A stretch of 64,000 nucleotides of DNA from Synaphobranchus kaupii (taxonomy: Eukaryota; Chordata; Actinopteri; Anguilliformes; Synaphobranchidae). This document shows, one piece after another, positions 42,560 through 55,400 of the stretch. Position numbers and translations under genes: made by a program. Position 1 is the stretch's first letter, and each line of letters opens with the position of its first letter. Where the stretch lies: the NCBI GenBank assembly GCA_029718625.1, contig CM056377.1, forward strand, positions 98,076,998 to 98,140,997, given 5' to 3'. A model generated the notes under the pieces. It saw nothing but the letters and a program-made list of their open reading frames with translations. It was not told the origin of the DNA and did no database searches.

Positions 42560-43326
42560 ATTAAAATAAACAGTAAACGGACAGATATAACCACACAGAT
42601 TCACATTAACCTCAGTTAAGACTAAACTAAACTGTAGCTACTGCCTGGGATGCTTAGTCTTACGGAGATCCTTCCACCCGTGTTGTCGTCTCCGGTGGTC
42701 GCTGTTGCGCTCCTGGGAACACACGGTCGTGGAGTTGTGAATTGTGAAGGTTTTCCAGCAGTCCGAGCCGGTGTCCTTTTCGCGGCGTGGGTGGAGATGA
42801 CAGCTGGTCTCCAGTCGTCTGGGGGTGTCTCTCTCGCTGTTTGTAAAGTTTGTTTTGCTGAAGTTTCTTGTGGTCAGCTAGTGCAATGCTGCACGCACGC
42901 TAGTTTCCACGTGGGATGAAGTAAACTTAGTCAACGCAAGGCGAGCTAAGTCAGCGGCCCCTTAGAGAGCCACCTTCTCTGTGTTTTCACCGAAGTCTCC
43001 TCAGCAATAGCAGCAATCCTCTGCGTTCTGTGAACCCCAGTATTAGGAGAACTCCACAGAATTGTGGGAGTTCCGGAGCTCTGTGAACTCCAGTGTTGTG
43101 GGAGTCTCAGGGAAAAGTGACCAAGTCCGCTGGATGCAAGGGCGAGAAGAGGGGGGCGATGGTCGTCACACAGTTTTATTAACTTGGTGGGGGGAAGGGA
43201 ACCTCAATGTGTGATGAGGATTTTAAACGCCGCGCGCGCAGATGACGTCATCAGACGCGCCTCCATGTTCTTAAAGTGACAGTCAGTGTTTGTGTAAGGA
43301 CTGTCAGCTGGCTGTTGGTCCCTACA
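42560..43326 (-). mobile_element. LTR-like GC-rich sequence with CRE and TATA, minus strand
   Basis: Read on the minus strand it starts TGTAGGGAC at 43326. A perfect CRE palindrome TGACGTCA (43243-43250) follows, then a TTTAAAA box (about 43221-43227), then AATAAA (about 43174-43179). A GC-rich, leader-like 600 bp comes after. The order resembles a retroviral-type U3-R. No gag or pol adjoins it. It shares its start and promoter logic with 36122-35970 but is otherwise different. Confidence 0.4.
43243..43250 (-). promoter_or_regulatory. CRE palindrome TGACGTCA
   Basis: Perfect CREB/ATF consensus, 15-20 bp upstream of a TATA-like box on the minus strand. Confidence 0.55.
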
Positions 43327-44153
43327 AGTGTGACTCTTGAGCTCTGAACGAGGATTAGTCATTTTCTTTTCATAGCAGTCAAGCTCAATAGTGAGGAATC
43401 CAGTTGGCAGGGAATTTATAGCTCTTAGAAGTGGATTAGTTTAGCTTAGCGTTTCAAAGAAAAATTAGTTTCTGGCCTATTCCACACTTTACTGAGACAT
43501 AAGATATGGGTGTTAAGCCAAATATAAGTTCCTTATCCTGTAGACACATCTGCATTCACTCTGTTTGACTTTGAATAGTTAAGGCTTAGAGTGTTTAGAT
43601 ATTAGGTTATTTCCGCTATTCACTGTACTTTCCCTTTTGTATGTTAAAGGTAATTATTTTCAGTTTTTGCATCAAAGGTCATTTACTGCTATAATACAGA
43701 TGAACATTTACATGATACCATCAGCAACACTTTGAGGCAGCAAAAAGCCCCTTGCCTTCACAATTTGATATTTTGTAGAAGTGAAGAACTGTGTTTATGC
43801 TAATGTTGATATTTTCATTCCTATTTTTGTGAGAACGGGCTGGTTTGATTGTTTGGGGGGGGGGGGGGGGGGTTGTTCCAAACACACAGCACAGTATTTT
43901 AACAGGATATATTCAATTTCTGTTGCCAGAAGCTACGGTTGCACACAACCATGTGCCTTATGGAAAATTAATTATGGGCAAAATAAACGAATTAGTATAA
44001 AATGATGCTGGGGAAAAAGTGAATATGATGTGGAGGTATCCACATATAGATGCTATTACTGTAACAATGTCACCTGTAAATCAATCATATAAAAATAATG
44101 ATTACATATTTACAAATAGTCTACAGCCATTTTTCAGCCGCAAGTAAAAACTA
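43327..44153. other. Non-coding with an 18-G run
   Basis: No gene recognised. A run of 18 G lies at 43855-43872. Confidence 0.4.
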
Positions 44154-44155
44154 TA

Positions 44156-45766
<1,611 letters not shown>

Positions 45767-45770
45767 TATA

Positions 45771-46007
45771 CATTGAGCACCATAATTCATTGGACAGTGA
45801 CACATTTTTTGTTATTTTGGTTCTGTACTCTAGCCCTTTGAGTTTGAAAGGATACAATGACAATGAGGTTGAAGTGCAGACTGTGAGCTGTAATTTGAGG
45901 GTATTTTCATCCATATCGGATGAACCGTTTAGAAATTATAGAACCTTTCGTACATAGCCAGCCCCCCCCCCCCCCATTTTTGGGCATCAAAAAATATTGG
46001 ACAGTTT
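45771..46007 (+). mobile_element. Solo terminal repeat of the foldback family
   Basis: A TA at 45769-45770 precedes CATTGAGCACCATAATTCAT. The next 230 bp match 22220-22450, including the C-run (45962-45975). The rest of the element is missing and the flanking DNA resumes at about 46008. Confidence 0.8.
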
Positions 46008-46559
46008 GGGAAACAGGGAAAGCAGTATTAAGAGGAAAAATCATATCATATTCCACACACAAAAAACGGAAAGACAATGAACAGGAAGTGTACTTAGAAC
46101 AAAAGATTAAAGAATTAGAGAACATTAACACAAATAATCCCACAGCACAAATCCAGAACGATTTACATAAATACAAGTTACAACTGAATGAACACACAAA
46201 TAGAAATGTCCTTTTTCTCCTTCCTTTGGTGAGTGTTGCTGGAAACTTTTGAAGATTTGCTGGACTTTTGTCCTTCGGCAAGTTGTTTCTTGAGCCCTTT
46301 GCGTTGATGCGTGGTAACTTAGGCTACGCACGCTTCTCTGGTTGTAACTTTAAAGTTATGTCGTATGATGGTTACGGCTTTGCTCGGACACGTTTACAGA
46401 CATGACCGGAGAGACTAAATGATTCTCTCAGCCTGTACGTGTCCACCTCCCTAGCGCCACGGGGAAGGTAGAGTGTGCGTATAACTTGGAACTAACGTCA
46501 AGTGAGTTCGAGCGTAAGCTAAGAAATGGTAAGAAGGGGTAAGAAGGGAAGAACAGGAA
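46008..46559. other. Non-coding, no element recognised
   Basis: An open stretch of about 110 codons on the plus strand here (Lys/Asn-rich) might be a relic of a LINE ORF2 linker, with KIKELENINTNNPTAQIQND, but this is too weak to name. Confidence 0.3.
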
Positions 46560-47155
46560 GTTTTATAGAACTGGAAACTCAGTGTGGAACCATGGTGACC
46601 GCCTCCCGCTCTGCAAGGAACCTGGGGCTGGTCTTCACCTCGACCCGCTGGACTTCACAGAACACATCAGGGCAATGGCATGGTCCTGCAGGTTCCTCTT
46701 GTACAACATCAGGAGGATTCGGCCGTACCTGACCACCTACTCCACCCAGCTTCTTGTCCAGACCATGGTCACCTCACGTCTGGACTACTGGAACTCCCTT
46801 CTCGCAAGCCTACCGGCCTGCACCATTCTGCCCCTACAACTGGTCCAGAACGCGGCTGCTCGGCTTGTGTTCAACCTCCCTAAGTTCTCACACGTCACCC
46901 CCCTGCTGAGGTCACTCCACTGGCTGCCGTGGCCAAGATCAGGTTCAAAGTTCTGACCCTGGCCTACACTGCAGCCAAAAGGTCAGGCCCCACTTACCTA
47001 CAGGACTTAATCCAGCACTACGCTCCTGCTCCACCACTTCGCTCTGCTGCTGCAGGGCGACTTGCACTTCCCTCCCTCCGTGTTAATGGCTCCCGCTTGT
47101 CCCGACTGCGGAGCTTTTCCACCCTAGCTCCCCAGAACTATTCTTTTCGATAAAT
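46560..47155 (+). pseudogene. L2/CR1-superfamily LINE RT C-terminal fragment
   Basis: Contains AWSCRFLLYNIRRIRPYLT, MVTSRLDYWNSLLASLP, LQLVQNAAARLVFNLPKFSH and PLLRSLHWLP, then after a one-base frame change near 46930 IRFKVLTLAYTAAKRSGPTY, RPLALPSLR-like words and a short C terminus. This is the part of RT after the catalytic palm. It is from a different lineage than the L2 copy at 2.3 kb, judged by sequence. It is truncated 5', and the 3' UTR is short or lost. Confidence 0.8.
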
Positions 47156-47213
47156 TCTTGGTTTTATTTTAAACATCCCCGTATTGAGTCAGTACAAACA
47201 TACCGCTTTACAT

Positions 47214-47275
47214 TACATTACAGGCATTTAGCAGACGCTCTTATCCAAGAGTGACTTACACAACTTTTTTAGCAT
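47214..47275 (-). mobile_element. V-SINE-like 3' fragment
   Basis: Only the core 'ggcatttagcagacgctctt' and flanks remain; the tRNA-like head is absent. Confidence 0.6.
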
Positions 47276-49869
47276 TGACACTAACTCCGCTAACACTTTG
47301 GCTCTATTCCCTGCACATTTTCTTCATTTTTGGGACCGAAAAAAAATTATCCAGGTGTAGAAATGTCCGGTTAGGGTTCTAGTTGGAGCAGCTGGCTAAT
47401 GTTAGTAACGTTAGCTAGGCAATCACGGTAGCTAGCCAACTTATATGGCCAGCCAGCAAGGATGACTTTAAGGAAGTTGAATAACTGTTAAATGAAAAGG
47501 GCTTGCCATAAGCTATTGTTAGCTTGCTAGCTAGCTAACCCAGCATTGCTAAGCAATGGTAACGTTCATGGCAGGGGGAGTACGGCGATTGCGTACGGGA
47601 GGGGGTGGAATATCTAAATTAATATCTAAATTAGGTTATGGCTACAGGTATGGACTAAACCATCGCCTTCCACTCAAAAATATAGCGTGTCTCCCTGTCC
47701 CAAGCATAGACTGTATAAAAATAGGTCCCAAGACGGCAGGGTGCATTTTAGACCAATGATTGTTGTCACCCCCTTCTGGTCCCGCCCCTCCGTGTGAGGA
47801 CAGTGAGAACTCTATAGAACCTATCCTTGTCAGTGACCCCAGGACTCAACCTGTCCCTCTGATTGGTCCCAAACAAATGTTAATACCCTGTCCAAACAAC
47901 ACAATAATTTTAAAAATGGCCACATGGAGAGGCATTAGACGAAGGAAAAGCACCTATTGCGACTACATTTTCTTATTGACTTAGTATTTTGGCAACATTG
48001 CTCCCATTGACTTACATGGTGAAAGACCTATACTGGAGCCAACCGCAGTGGCGCTAGTGAGCAACGGCACTATGGCCGCTCCAAGCCCAACCAGGAAGTG
48101 AGCCTCAAAACGAAAGCCCGGTTTTGGCCCCTTGGTTGAGACGAGACATTTTTCTTTCTCCCCAATGACCTTTTGTTGTTGTAATGTTTAAGCCTCTTGG
48201 TTTGCCTCCCATTAATTATTATCCTCTTCAAAAATATAAAAATTTACAACAAAAAAACATCATTGTCCATGTTTGTTTTACCGAGTCAGTCATAGCCGGG
48301 TGTTGCCCCAGCCAATCAGAATTGAGTATTCAGCAAAGCCATTGTATATTTCCGTTATATACATGTATAATTCATGCTAGTACATTGGTGTTAGAAGTGG
48401 AGGTGAGGGGAACAGGAGGTTGGTGGAGAGGCCGGTGTCCCATGTGTGCGACAGCCTGTGAGTGGCATGCGAGCGTGAGGGCATGCTCTATTGAAAGCGC
48501 GGAGTAGTGTAGCTCCGCTAATGGTGAATTAATCATTACTGCAGTAGTTAACGCAGCTGCCTCTCCCACCTGAAGACGTAAGTTCGAGCTTCGCCACATC
48601 CCTGCTGTCACATTGGTAAAACAATTATGCTTTGTGCATTAATTCCAATTAAATGGCAAGTCAACTAACTTTGGCATTGATCCAGTTCATTGAATCAGAC
48701 AGGCATGTTTTTGCCCCACCATTAACAATCTCCATGGCTAAGTCATTATCTAATGGGTATCTAGTTATGTTTGTCACTACTATGATATAGAAATAGTCTG
48801 GGTTTACAGTTTGCATGTGGGATTACTGAATGACAGCAGAACACACTAGTCTAACAAAACTTGGGAAAATTATTGCGTGGTTATGTCCAGTGACTTAATT
48901 TTCAATGTGTTCTAGAATTGTGTTATCCATATTGCATTCACAAGAGGAATGGTTGGGTATGTCATGGTATGTGCTGTAATATGAAATGCTCTATTTAAAA
49001 CAGGACAGGATTATTTTGAACATGCCAGGCACAAACAATGCTAGCAAATGGAGGACCCCCTGCTCCTTAATAATTTTAAAATTTGAATATTGAAATAAAT
49101 TTGACACAGCATTGATGCAGGCAGTACATAAGTGACCTAAATGTATCTGTCAAAATGTATTTACTATGAACAATTGACCCCCTCCCCCCCCCACCCAAGA
49201 ACAAGAAAAGATATTGCTGCTGAAAGAAATGCAATGGTCAGTCTCAAGGGATGACCAATGATGATAGGGTGATTGTTTATTGCAGGTATGCCGAAAAGCA
49301 TGCATTCAAAAGGCTGTTAATGACACCGATAAACTGCAGTCAGGTCTCCCATTCAAGCATTTCAGAATCTCTGACTACCAGTATTGATTCTGTCACTAGA
49401 TAGTAGTCATGAAATAGCAGATAGATGGTGAGGGATACACTTCATTAACTCCAAATGTCTGCAGGATCATCGAGCTTCAAAATCGCTTTTCTTTATAAAG
49501 TTCATGTCAATACAGCCAAGTATTATCGGAGCTCTGGGCTTTTTCTATTCCAACTTTTTCTCCCAATCCTTTGGATTGTAATGACATATGATACACAGAT
49601 GACTGGAAAATAGAAAGAAAATCTGTGTGTGTGTATGTGTGTGTTTGTGTGTGAGAGAAGAGGGGGGAAACAGATTAATGTTCTCTTGCATGTTTAAAGA
49701 AGGGTTGTTGGAAAAAGGATTGTTGGGCTCAGACAAAAATATCATCCAAAATATGCTGCAGTTATGTAGAGTCAATAATGAATCGAACTGCAGACTGCAA
49801 AAATATTCCGACTTCTTTAGTGCTAAGGGCACAGCACTTAAATAGAGGACAAGTTAATATGGGGTCTGA
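47276..49869. other. Mostly unassigned non-coding DNA
   Basis: No gene recognised. Short blocks (about 47716-47860 and 47990-48130) have the look of old fish MITEs, with 'actggagccaaccgcagtgg' and 'ccaaccaggaagtgagcctc', but no ends were defined. A weak tRNA-like stretch with an AGTTCGAGC word lies at about 48540-48600. Confidence 0.35.
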
Positions 49870-49874
49870 GTATA

Positions 49875-50070
49875 ATGCAGTGTAGTATAAGGGAACTGGG
49901 CTTATAACCCAAAGGTTTCAGGTTCTGGACTCTTGAGCAAGGTGCTTCCTGCATTGTTTCAGTATATATCCAGCTGTATAAATAGATACTATGTCAAAAT
50001 TAACGTTGTGTTAGTCACTCTGGATAAGAGCGTCTGCTAAATGCCCATAATGTAATGTCATGTATTTTAC
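49875..50070 (+). mobile_element. tRNA-derived SINE (V-SINE-like), plus strand
   Basis: The head has 'gcagtgtagtataagggaac' and a degenerate B box GGTTCTGGACTC (about 49921). The body reads 'ctcttgagcaaggtgcttcc' and 'cagtatatatccagctgtat', and the tail is 'cactctggataagagcgtct' plus 'gctaaatgcccataatgtaatg'. This is the most complete of the three head-bearing copies in orientation order head-body-tail. Confidence 0.75.
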
Positions 50071-50087
50071 CTTACCACGGGCAATGA

Positions 50088-50725
50088 ATAAATCTATACT
50101 CTCACTATATTGTCCTACAGTTTATTTCTGTGACAACTGTACATTCTAGAGCTTCTAACGTTTAAACTTGATACAGCATGTTTAAAATTTGGCTGTAGCA
50201 ATCACACCAAAGTTTATTCATAAACTCAAGATATTCATAAACTTAAAACTTCTTTTCCGGAACTCAGAAAAAAACGATAGAGGTAGAGCATTGGCTGTAG
50301 CCTACTTGAGCAGCGTATTTCTCTTCTGAGGAAAAAAAGACTGAGACGGACAGATACAATGGATGGATATGAAAAACATAAAACAATCATTACAGCAAAA
50401 AGCAACAGCGTATTTCTCTCCTGAGGAAAAAAAAGACTGATACGGACAGATATAATGGATGGATCATTAGAGCAAAAAGCAACACCGTTGCAGCCAACAA
50501 AGCCAGGGAGGAGCTTTTGGAGAAAAGAAATCTCATCGTGTAGGTTAAATTTGTTAGTTAATACCTTATTTACCTTACCACTCGTAACAAATAAATCTAT
50601 AGCTACTCTCAGTACATTGTCATACACTTTATTTCTAATGTGACAACTATACTACATTCTAGAGCTGCTAAACTTAAACTTGATACAGCATGTTTAAAAT
50701 CTTGCTGAAGCAATCACACCAAAGT
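50088..50725. repeat. Local tandem duplications
   Basis: The block at about 50080-50227 ('aataaatctata' to 'caatcacaccaaagtt') recurs at about 50580-50725, displaced by roughly 497 bp. Between them, 'cagcgtatttctct' to 'acaatggatggat' (about 50310-50366) recurs at 50407-50464, displaced by 97 bp. The right copy of the larger repeat is interrupted by the hAT element. Confidence 0.7.
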
Positions 50726-51753
50726 TAGGGATGGGAATAGTTAGATTTTATTGATACTGATGCCATTATCGATTCTGCTTATCGATCCGATTCTTTATCG
50801 ATTCCTTAAATATTATTTGCTCCCAGGCTATTAAAAGACCAACTATTACTATTGGGTTGTCATCTAAAATCGATTCAATGACACAATATTTATAAAGTAT
50901 AAAGCATTCGTTTTTCATTCATATTTCTTAGTCATATCATCATCATCATATTGTTGTTTAACCGCTGCTCTGTGATTGGGATATTTAGTAGTTTCATTCT
51001 CTAACGAAGATCGCAAACTTTACTTATGAGTTAGCTACGCTCCTAGGCGTGTTTCATAAGCTGCACCGTAACATTTGCGTTGGTTTCTGTATTATCAGAA
51101 CAGTTTCAACTGTCACCATTCTCCCCTATCTCATTTAGCCGATACATTTACATGGAAGAAAGATGAATCTTTAATGTTACCTGAGGCAAGCTGGCTTCTC
51201 TTATTAGCTGAAGATGACGAAGATTGAAGATTATAATTTAGCTAATTTAGGTTAGTTATTCGCTTTCTAAATCTAGGCTACTCATCTGTGCGTCGCCAAG
51301 CAGGCAATCCTTATCAGATTAGCCTACCGCCAATCAAAACACTGTAGTTTTACACTTGTAGTTGGTTATAGACTCCGGAGGGAAGTCCACACACTCCACA
51401 AATCTGTTATAGTTCTGAATAGTTGATCATTTCCGAAGACGGATCACAAAATGGAGCTTACGCGAACACTTTTTTAATTGATTTTTAAATGACAGTAGCA
51501 GTAGTATTAGTTTTTTTAAAATGACGTTTACATTTTATATTTTTAGACGGGGTGCCAAACTCTGCCTGCCATCATGCGCTGACTGAATGAAAAACGATGG
51601 CGCGCATGACGTGACGTTGTTTTGCTATGCGTAGCTGTCGGGAATACATGTTGGAATCGAAAAGAGAATCGATAAGTTCGAAAACGTACGATTCCGAGGA
51701 ATCAGACTTGGAACCAGTTCCTAACGGGAAATGGTTCTCGATTCCCACCCCTA
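50726..51753. mobile_element. hAT-type non-autonomous transposon with 8-bp duplication
   Basis: The ends TAGGGATGGGAAT (left) and, in complement, TAGGGGTGGGAAT (right) match at 12 of 13 positions. ACCAAAGT is duplicated exactly at 50718-50725 and 51754-51761. Subterminal regions are rich in 'gaatcgat/atcgattc' words. No transposase similarity was found. The insertion lies within the right copy of a local duplication, whose left copy shows the uninterrupted 'cacaccaaagtttatt'. Confidence 0.85.
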
Positions 51754-51761
51754 ACCAAAGT

Positions 51762-52157
51762 AGTAATGGGCGAGAATCGGGAATCGATTCCAGGAAACCG
51801 ATTCCAAACACGGAACCGGGCAACCGGTTCCAAATTGTAGAATATAATGATTCCGGTTCTTCGTCTTGTTCCAATAGCCTGTAGCTAACAGCAACACACC
51901 AGGGGTGGATTTAGCTTATAGTCCGTTGTTTCGTGTTTTGTTTTCCCCCTGTGTTTTTTAGTTGATGGTGACATTGAAAAAAAAAAACCTGCTATAGTAG
52001 TAGGCTAGGAAATGCTTCTGAAAAAATATATTTAAGACCAGACCAAGGAAATCAAACATTAGGCTATTAAATCAAAGTTCAGAATTGTGTCTTCAAATAG
52101 ACAACCTCAATTCCGGTTATTATTTAGAACCAATCCAATACACGCAAATCCGCATAG
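51762..52157. other. Non-coding, with hAT-end-like words
   Basis: 51762-51860 has several 'gaatcg/cgattcc' and 'accggttcc' words, like the ends of the preceding hAT family, but no defined termini. Confidence 0.35.
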
Positions 52158-52365
52158 GAGTGGCGTCATTGGTTGGAAGGGGCTGAGCATCCCTTCATAG
52201 TGTGGACCGACTATAAAAACTTGGAATACGTCCAACAAGCTAAGACACGTAACTCTCGGCAGGCCCGGTGGGCGCTGTTCTTTGCTCGGTTTAATTTTCT
52301 GCTGACTTACCGCCCTGGTCTAAGAATGTCAAACCTGATGCCCTCTCCCGGATTTTCGACTGCTC
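52158..52365 (+). pseudogene. RNase H C-terminal part of chromovirus 3
   Basis: [20 protein letters not shown] and [19 protein letters not shown] match the RNase H end of the other copies. Asp-His of TDHKN reads as TDYKN here. Confidence 0.8.
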
Positions 52366-52435
52366 TGACAAAGACTCGGTTCTGGAGCCTATTGTGCCCG
52401 CTGCGCCTTGATCCGGGGCCAGGTAGGGGTCTCAG

Positions 52436-53442
52436 GTGCTCCAGTGGGGTCATTCTTCCCAGCTGGTGGCTCATCTGGGTGCTCATCGGACAAGGGATTT
52501 CCTGTCCAGACGTTTTTGGTGGCCCAACATGGAGAGGGATGTGCGTGAATTTGTTGCTGACTGCGCGGTCTGCGCTCGCAACAAGGGGTCTCAACTCCCA
52601 CCCTCGGGTCTTTTACACCCTTTACCCATCCTCAGCCGTCCTTGGAGCCACATCGCACTATATTTTATTACCGGTTTGCCTGCATCCCAGTGGTTGTGGA
52701 CAGGTTCTCCAAGGCGGCACACTTCATCGCCTTACCAAAACTACCATCAGCACCAGAGACCACTCAGCTGGTGGTAGATCACATTTTTAGGGTGCATCAC
52801 CTTCCCCAGGACATGGTGTCGGATTGCGGGCCCCAATTTGCCGCTCAGTTCTGGCGTTCCTTCTGTTCCCAGCTAGGGGCGTCCGTTAGTTTGTCCTCCG
52901 GGTTCAACCCAGAGACTAACGGACAGACGGAGAGCACCAACCAAACATTGGAAAACACTCTTCGGTGTCTGGCCGTCTCCAACCCCACGTCTTGGAGTCG
53001 TCACCTCGCCTGGGCAGAATATGTCCATAACACGCTGAGCAATGCCTCCACTGGCCTCTCTCCTTTCGAGGCGCAGTTGGGCTATTTACCTCTGCTGTTT
53101 CCTGAGTTGGAAAAGAATGTGGAGGTACCCTTCGCAGGTTCTTTTATCCGGAGGTGCCGAGCTGTTTGGAAGCGTGTTCGTGCGTTGCTTCTGCGCGCCA
53201 CAGCTAGACAGAAGGCTTCGGCTAATAGGCGGCGCCGTCCGGCTCCCTCCTGCCAGGTTGGACAATGTGTTTGGCTCTCCACGCGAGACCTCCCGTTGCG
53301 GGTGGAGTCTCGCAAACTTGCTCCGCGCTACGTGGGTCCTTTTAAAATCGCGTCTTCAACTTCCGCGCTCCATGCGGATTCATCCTACATTCCACGTCTC
53401 TCGGTTGAAACCTGTGCTTGTGAGCACCCTAGCTCCGACTGA
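52436..53442 (+). pseudogene. Integrase of chromovirus 3, frameshifted
   Basis: The zinc region ([13 protein letters not shown] ... CAVCARNKG) is in one frame up to about 52690, then the core is in another. The first catalytic Asp position reads ALYFITGLP, with Tyr in place of Asp. SDCGPQF keeps the second Asp and [10 protein letters not shown] keeps the Glu. The basic region [16 protein letters not shown] and [20 protein letters not shown] follow. The frame change and the Asp-to-Tyr substitution both rule out activity. Confidence 0.85.
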
Positions 53443-53668
53443 CAAACCACCGCCCCCTCCCCAGTTCGTGGAGGGAGGTCCGGTGTATACTGTTAGTCAC
53501 ATTCTGGCCGAGAGACGGGTGGGCAGGGTAGCCCAGTGTCTCATTGACTGGGAGGGCTATGGCCCTGAGGAGCGCTGCTGTGTCCCCTCGAGGAACATCT
53601 TGGACCCAAAACTCATTAGGGACTTCCACAGAGATAGTTCTGGGGGATCATCTGGGGTTGTCCCTTAG
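53345..53668 (+). pseudogene. GPF/chromodomain end of chromovirus 3
   Basis: [20 protein letters not shown], then [20 protein letters not shown] and [20 protein letters not shown] form the chromodomain. The usual W after EERC/S is lost (CCV). It ends at the stop at 53666-53668, just before the polypurine-like AGAGGGGCGG. Confidence 0.8.
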
Positions 53669-53805
53669 AGGGGCGGTCCTGTCATGGTTTGGCTGTCTTC
53701 CTTCCATCTCTGTGGTTGTTTCTTTTCGGAGCCACGTATGGGCACTTTTGCCCTATTTTTTCCGCCACCGTGCCAGGTTTTTCCACCTCCCGGCACTTTT
53801 TTTTT

Positions 53806-54008
53806 TTTTGACGCTCTTATCCAGAGCGACTTACACAACTTTTTAGCTTTTTTAAAAAAAATTTTTTTTACATATTATCCATTTATACAGCTGGATATAT
53901 ACTGAAGCGATTCAGGTTAAGTACCTTGCTCAAGGGTACAACGGCAGTGTCCTACCTGGGACTCGAACCTGCAAGGTCAGTTCCTTAACCATTATACTAC
54001 ACTACTTA
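53806..54008 (-). mobile_element. tRNA-derived SINE (V-SINE-like), minus strand, inside an LTR
   Basis: In complement: head 'gtgtagtataatggttaagg' with B box GGTTCGAGTCCC (about 53958-53969), body 'acccttgagcaaggtactta' and 'cagtatatatccagctgtat', core 'gtcgctctggataagagcgtc'. It has the best-preserved tRNA-like head of the copies here. Confidence 0.8.
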
Positions 54009-54218
54009 TCTGGCACACCTGTGTTAAATTCCCCACTGGCTATATAAGCACGGTGCTTCCTGCTTTTGGTGCTTTGGTGTCTTCATTGCCACTACACAAA
54101 GCCAGGTATTGATGGTATAGGAATTGCCGACCGCTTCTTCTTTTGCTACTACTAAAAGTACATGTGGGGTCTGCCTTAGTGAGCTTTTCTTTAAACTTTT
54201 TGTTTCCCTTCTCACTCA

Positions 54219-54686
54219 TGTCCCCCTCTCACCCTGAGTTTGCCGACTGCTCCAGTTATGCCCCTCACCCTGAGTTTGCAGACTGCTTCGGACCCGTCCC
54301 TACTTTGGTTTATCCTCCCGACTTCATGCAACCGGAGTCCCAGATGCATCACCCCGCCCCCTTTGAACTGATGATTGAACTGATTATTGAATTGACTATT
54401 ACCATTCACTCCACCTTTAGTCTAAACCGGGCCGGCCAGCGAAGGATGGGCACCCCCTCTCTAGCCAGGTTCCTTCCGAGATTTCTTCCCACTGGGGAGT
54501 TTTTTCTCGCCACTGTTCAGTGTTTTTTTCTCCCCTACCGGGGAGTTTTTTACCTCATTTTGCTGGTTGGGGGCTAAGGCCTGGTTTTTTTGCTCAATTT
54601 TCCTTCTGTTTCCCTGTGCAGCGTCTTTGTGACAGTTCTCTGTAAAAAGCGCTATACAAATAAAATTGAATTGAATTGAATTTCCT
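54219..54686 (+). mobile_element. L2 LINE 3' end, 5'-truncated
   Basis: Non-coding 3' UTR matching the complement of 2255-2690, including 'gggccggccagcgaaggatg' and the final 'aaaattgaattgaattgaat'. It contains the 'caccctgagtttgc' word twice. It inserted within the chromoviral LTR. Confidence 0.85.
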
Positions 54687-55312
54687 TCCTTGGTTTTCCT
54701 CTCCTGTCTGCTTCTAGACAGTACCTTGGTTTCTTCCCATCTCCTTTTGCCTCTTTATTTTGTTTTTTGCTCTCTCTCAGTTCTCTGAGCCAGAGGCTTC
54801 CTATCTGTTTTGTTTTCCCTCTGCTCGAGTCTGTGAGCGTTCACCCATTTTACTGGGTTGTTAATATTTGGTTTTTGCTGGGATTGTTTCCCCTAACTAT
54901 CTATTTCTCTGCTTGAGTCTGCGAACTTCGCCCTATTTTCTTGGGTTGCTATTATTTTCGGCTTACGCCGGTATCGTTTCCCTGTCTGTTTTATTTTTGC
55001 TCAAGTCTGCGAGCCTCGCTCTATTTTGGGGTCGTTATTATTTCGGGCTTTTAGTCAAGAGTTTTTCTCCTGTTTCTTTTCTCTCTATTTCATCTAGTGG
55101 ATATCCACGTTTCGTGGATATCTTTTTGATTCCCTCTCAGTCGCGTCTGGTCCTCTGAACCCGACCCCCCTCACACCCTCATTATATATTCTCAGGAAAC
55201 TATGAGGAAACAATTAAATTTCATTTTATCAAAATAACTGTTGTTATTTCTGCTAAAAGTAATAATAAAATAACTTAATCCTTTTCACAACATCTCTTTT
55301 TTTAAACAAAAT

Positions 55313-55400
55313 TATGAAGAGTAATATCGATAAGTATTGGTATCGATAAGCAGTACCAGTACCGGTATCGATAAAATCCTAACAATACCATCCCGACTAA
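55313..55400. mobile_element. hAT-type end fragment
   Basis: Has 'atatcgataagtattggtat', 'accggtatcgataaaatcc' and 'ataccatcccgact', resembling TATCGATA-rich ends of fish hAT elements. No second end was found. Confidence 0.4.

Larger units (their letters stand above)
52158..53679 (+). mobile_element. Chromovirus 3' half (RNase H to chromodomain), plus strand
   Basis: The order is RNase H end (52158-52360), integrase zinc region (52440-52600), catalytic core (52640-53000), C-terminal region and GPF module (53050-53450), chromodomain (53480-53640), then a purine-rich tract and a TGTCATGG LTR start at 53680. The 5' side is truncated inside RNase H. Multiple frame changes make it dead. Protein identity to the minus-strand remnant at 37-39.8 kb is high, so both belong to one lineage. 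Confidence 0.9.
53680..55175 (+). repeat. Probable 3' LTR of chromovirus 3, with nested insertions
   Basis: It starts TGTCATGG directly after AGAGGGGCGGTCC. A TATA-like CTATATAAG lies near 54039-54047. Toward the end, 54820-55060 holds degenerate units of about 80-90 bp with 'gctcgagtctgtgagc' / 'gcttgagtctgcgaac' / 'gctcaagtctgcgagc', like the repeat-filled LTRs elsewhere. It may end at CTCACA near 55175. A SINE (53806-54008) and an L2 tail (54219-54686) interrupt it. The end point is tentative. Confidence 0.5.

Noticed and set aside
42650..42919. 89-codon frame in the GC-rich LTR-like segment
   Set aside because: It is antisense to the proposed leader, with no motif; GC-rich DNA opens frames by chance.
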